DNA of 5,917 nt from an uncultured Ktedonobacteraceae bacterium (GTDB taxonomy: Bacteria > Chloroflexota > Ktedonobacteria > Ktedonobacterales > Ktedonobacteraceae). Numbering within the stretch: the stretch's first letter is position 1; each line of letters opens with the position of its first letter. The notes under the pieces were generated by a model, which had not been told where the DNA came from, searched no databases, and was given only the letters and a program-made list of their open reading frames with translations. Location: the NCBI GenBank assembly GCA_955652655.1, contig CATPCK010000909.1:1-5917 (forward strand). Reading direction: 5' to 3'. Below, piece after piece: positions 5,617-5,917 of this stretch. The translations under genes were made by a program, and so were the position numbers.

Positions 5617-5917
5617 ATGGAATTGATCATCTTTATTGGGCTACAAGCCTCCGGCAAGAGCACGTTTTATCACACCTATTTTGCGGCAACGCATGACCAT
5701 GTCAGTAAAGATGTATTGGGGAACAATAAAAACCCCAATAGGCGGCAGTTTCAGCTTATCGAAAGTGCGCTCCAGTCTCAACATTCTGTAGTTGTCGATA
5801 ATACGAATCCGACATTTGAAGTACGAAAATCATTGATTGAACTGGGACATTTGTATGGAGCTACAATCACCGGGTATTACTTTGAGCCAGGCCTGAAACA
5901 GTCGTTAGAGCGCAACA
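5617..5917 (+). CDS. P-loop kinase resembling polynucleotide kinase, N-terminal part (runs off right edge)
   Basis: One hundred residues are visible. A beta strand 'MELIIFIG' runs straight into a Walker A loop, 'GLQASGKST' (8-16, K14 and S15 binding ATP). This is followed by 'HVSKDVLGNN' (about 28-37) and 'VVVDNTNPT' (58-66), then a helix and 'ATITGYYFEPG' (82-92). This order matches the AAA_33/zeta-like kinases related to the kinase half of polynucleotide kinase-phosphatase, in which the DNTNP segment lies at the active site. The phosphate acceptor, whether nucleic acid or a small molecule, cannot be decided from this part. The start is ATG 5617, with AGGAAA at 5605-5610. An in-frame GTG at 5596 lacks such a site. 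It is divergent from the transketolase. In the 5464-5616 stretch upstream I found no convincing plus-strand promoter; ATGACA at 5553-5558 followed by TATACC is the best but has a poor 19-bp spacer. Confidence 0.88.
   Translation, partial: MELIIFIGLQASGKSTFYHTYFAATHDHVSKDVLGNNKNPNRRQFQLIESALQSQHSVVVDNTNPTFEVRKSLIELGHLYGATITGYYFEPGLKQSLERN

Overview
The window carries six protein-coding genes, two cut by the window edges. Five are on the minus strand and one, at the right end, is on the plus strand. Base composition is close to balanced by eye. Shine-Dalgarno sites are mostly clear, and two genes start with GTG or TTG. The gene set (a full-length animal-type transketolase, a DUF169 protein, a YegS/DagK-type lipid kinase and an RNase HI with a long tail) fits a bacterium. 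A Chloroflexota/Ktedonobacteria-like source is my best guess, but this rests on general impression and not on a diagnostic marker.

Right to left: a P-loop kinase resembling polynucleotide kinases (5617 to the right edge, plus strand) diverges across 244 bp from a transketolase gene (5372-3504, minus). The transketolase has a recognisable promoter and ends in a strong intrinsic terminator (3481-3428), so it looks monocistronic. Beyond the terminator is an orphan five-helix membrane protein (3356-2745). Next comes a lipid-kinase gene (2656-1136) with an unusual architecture: the kinase carries an internal lysine-rich insert, then an acidic linker, then a C-terminal domain that looks like an OB-fold. 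It is followed 23 bp later by an RNase HI gene (1112-315) with about 90 extra C-terminal residues. Last is the N-terminal part of a DUF169 protein (224 to the left edge), probably with its own promoter.

The transketolase belongs to the non-oxidative pentose phosphate pathway and the lipid kinase to membrane lipid phosphorylation. RNase HI removes RNA from RNA:DNA hybrids. I see no metabolic link joining all of them. The only tight transcriptional pairing is lipid kinase with RNase HI. No tRNA, rRNA, CRISPR array, insertion sequence or phage signature was found. No stretch over 300 bp lacks a gene. The observation most worth following is the three-part lipid kinase.
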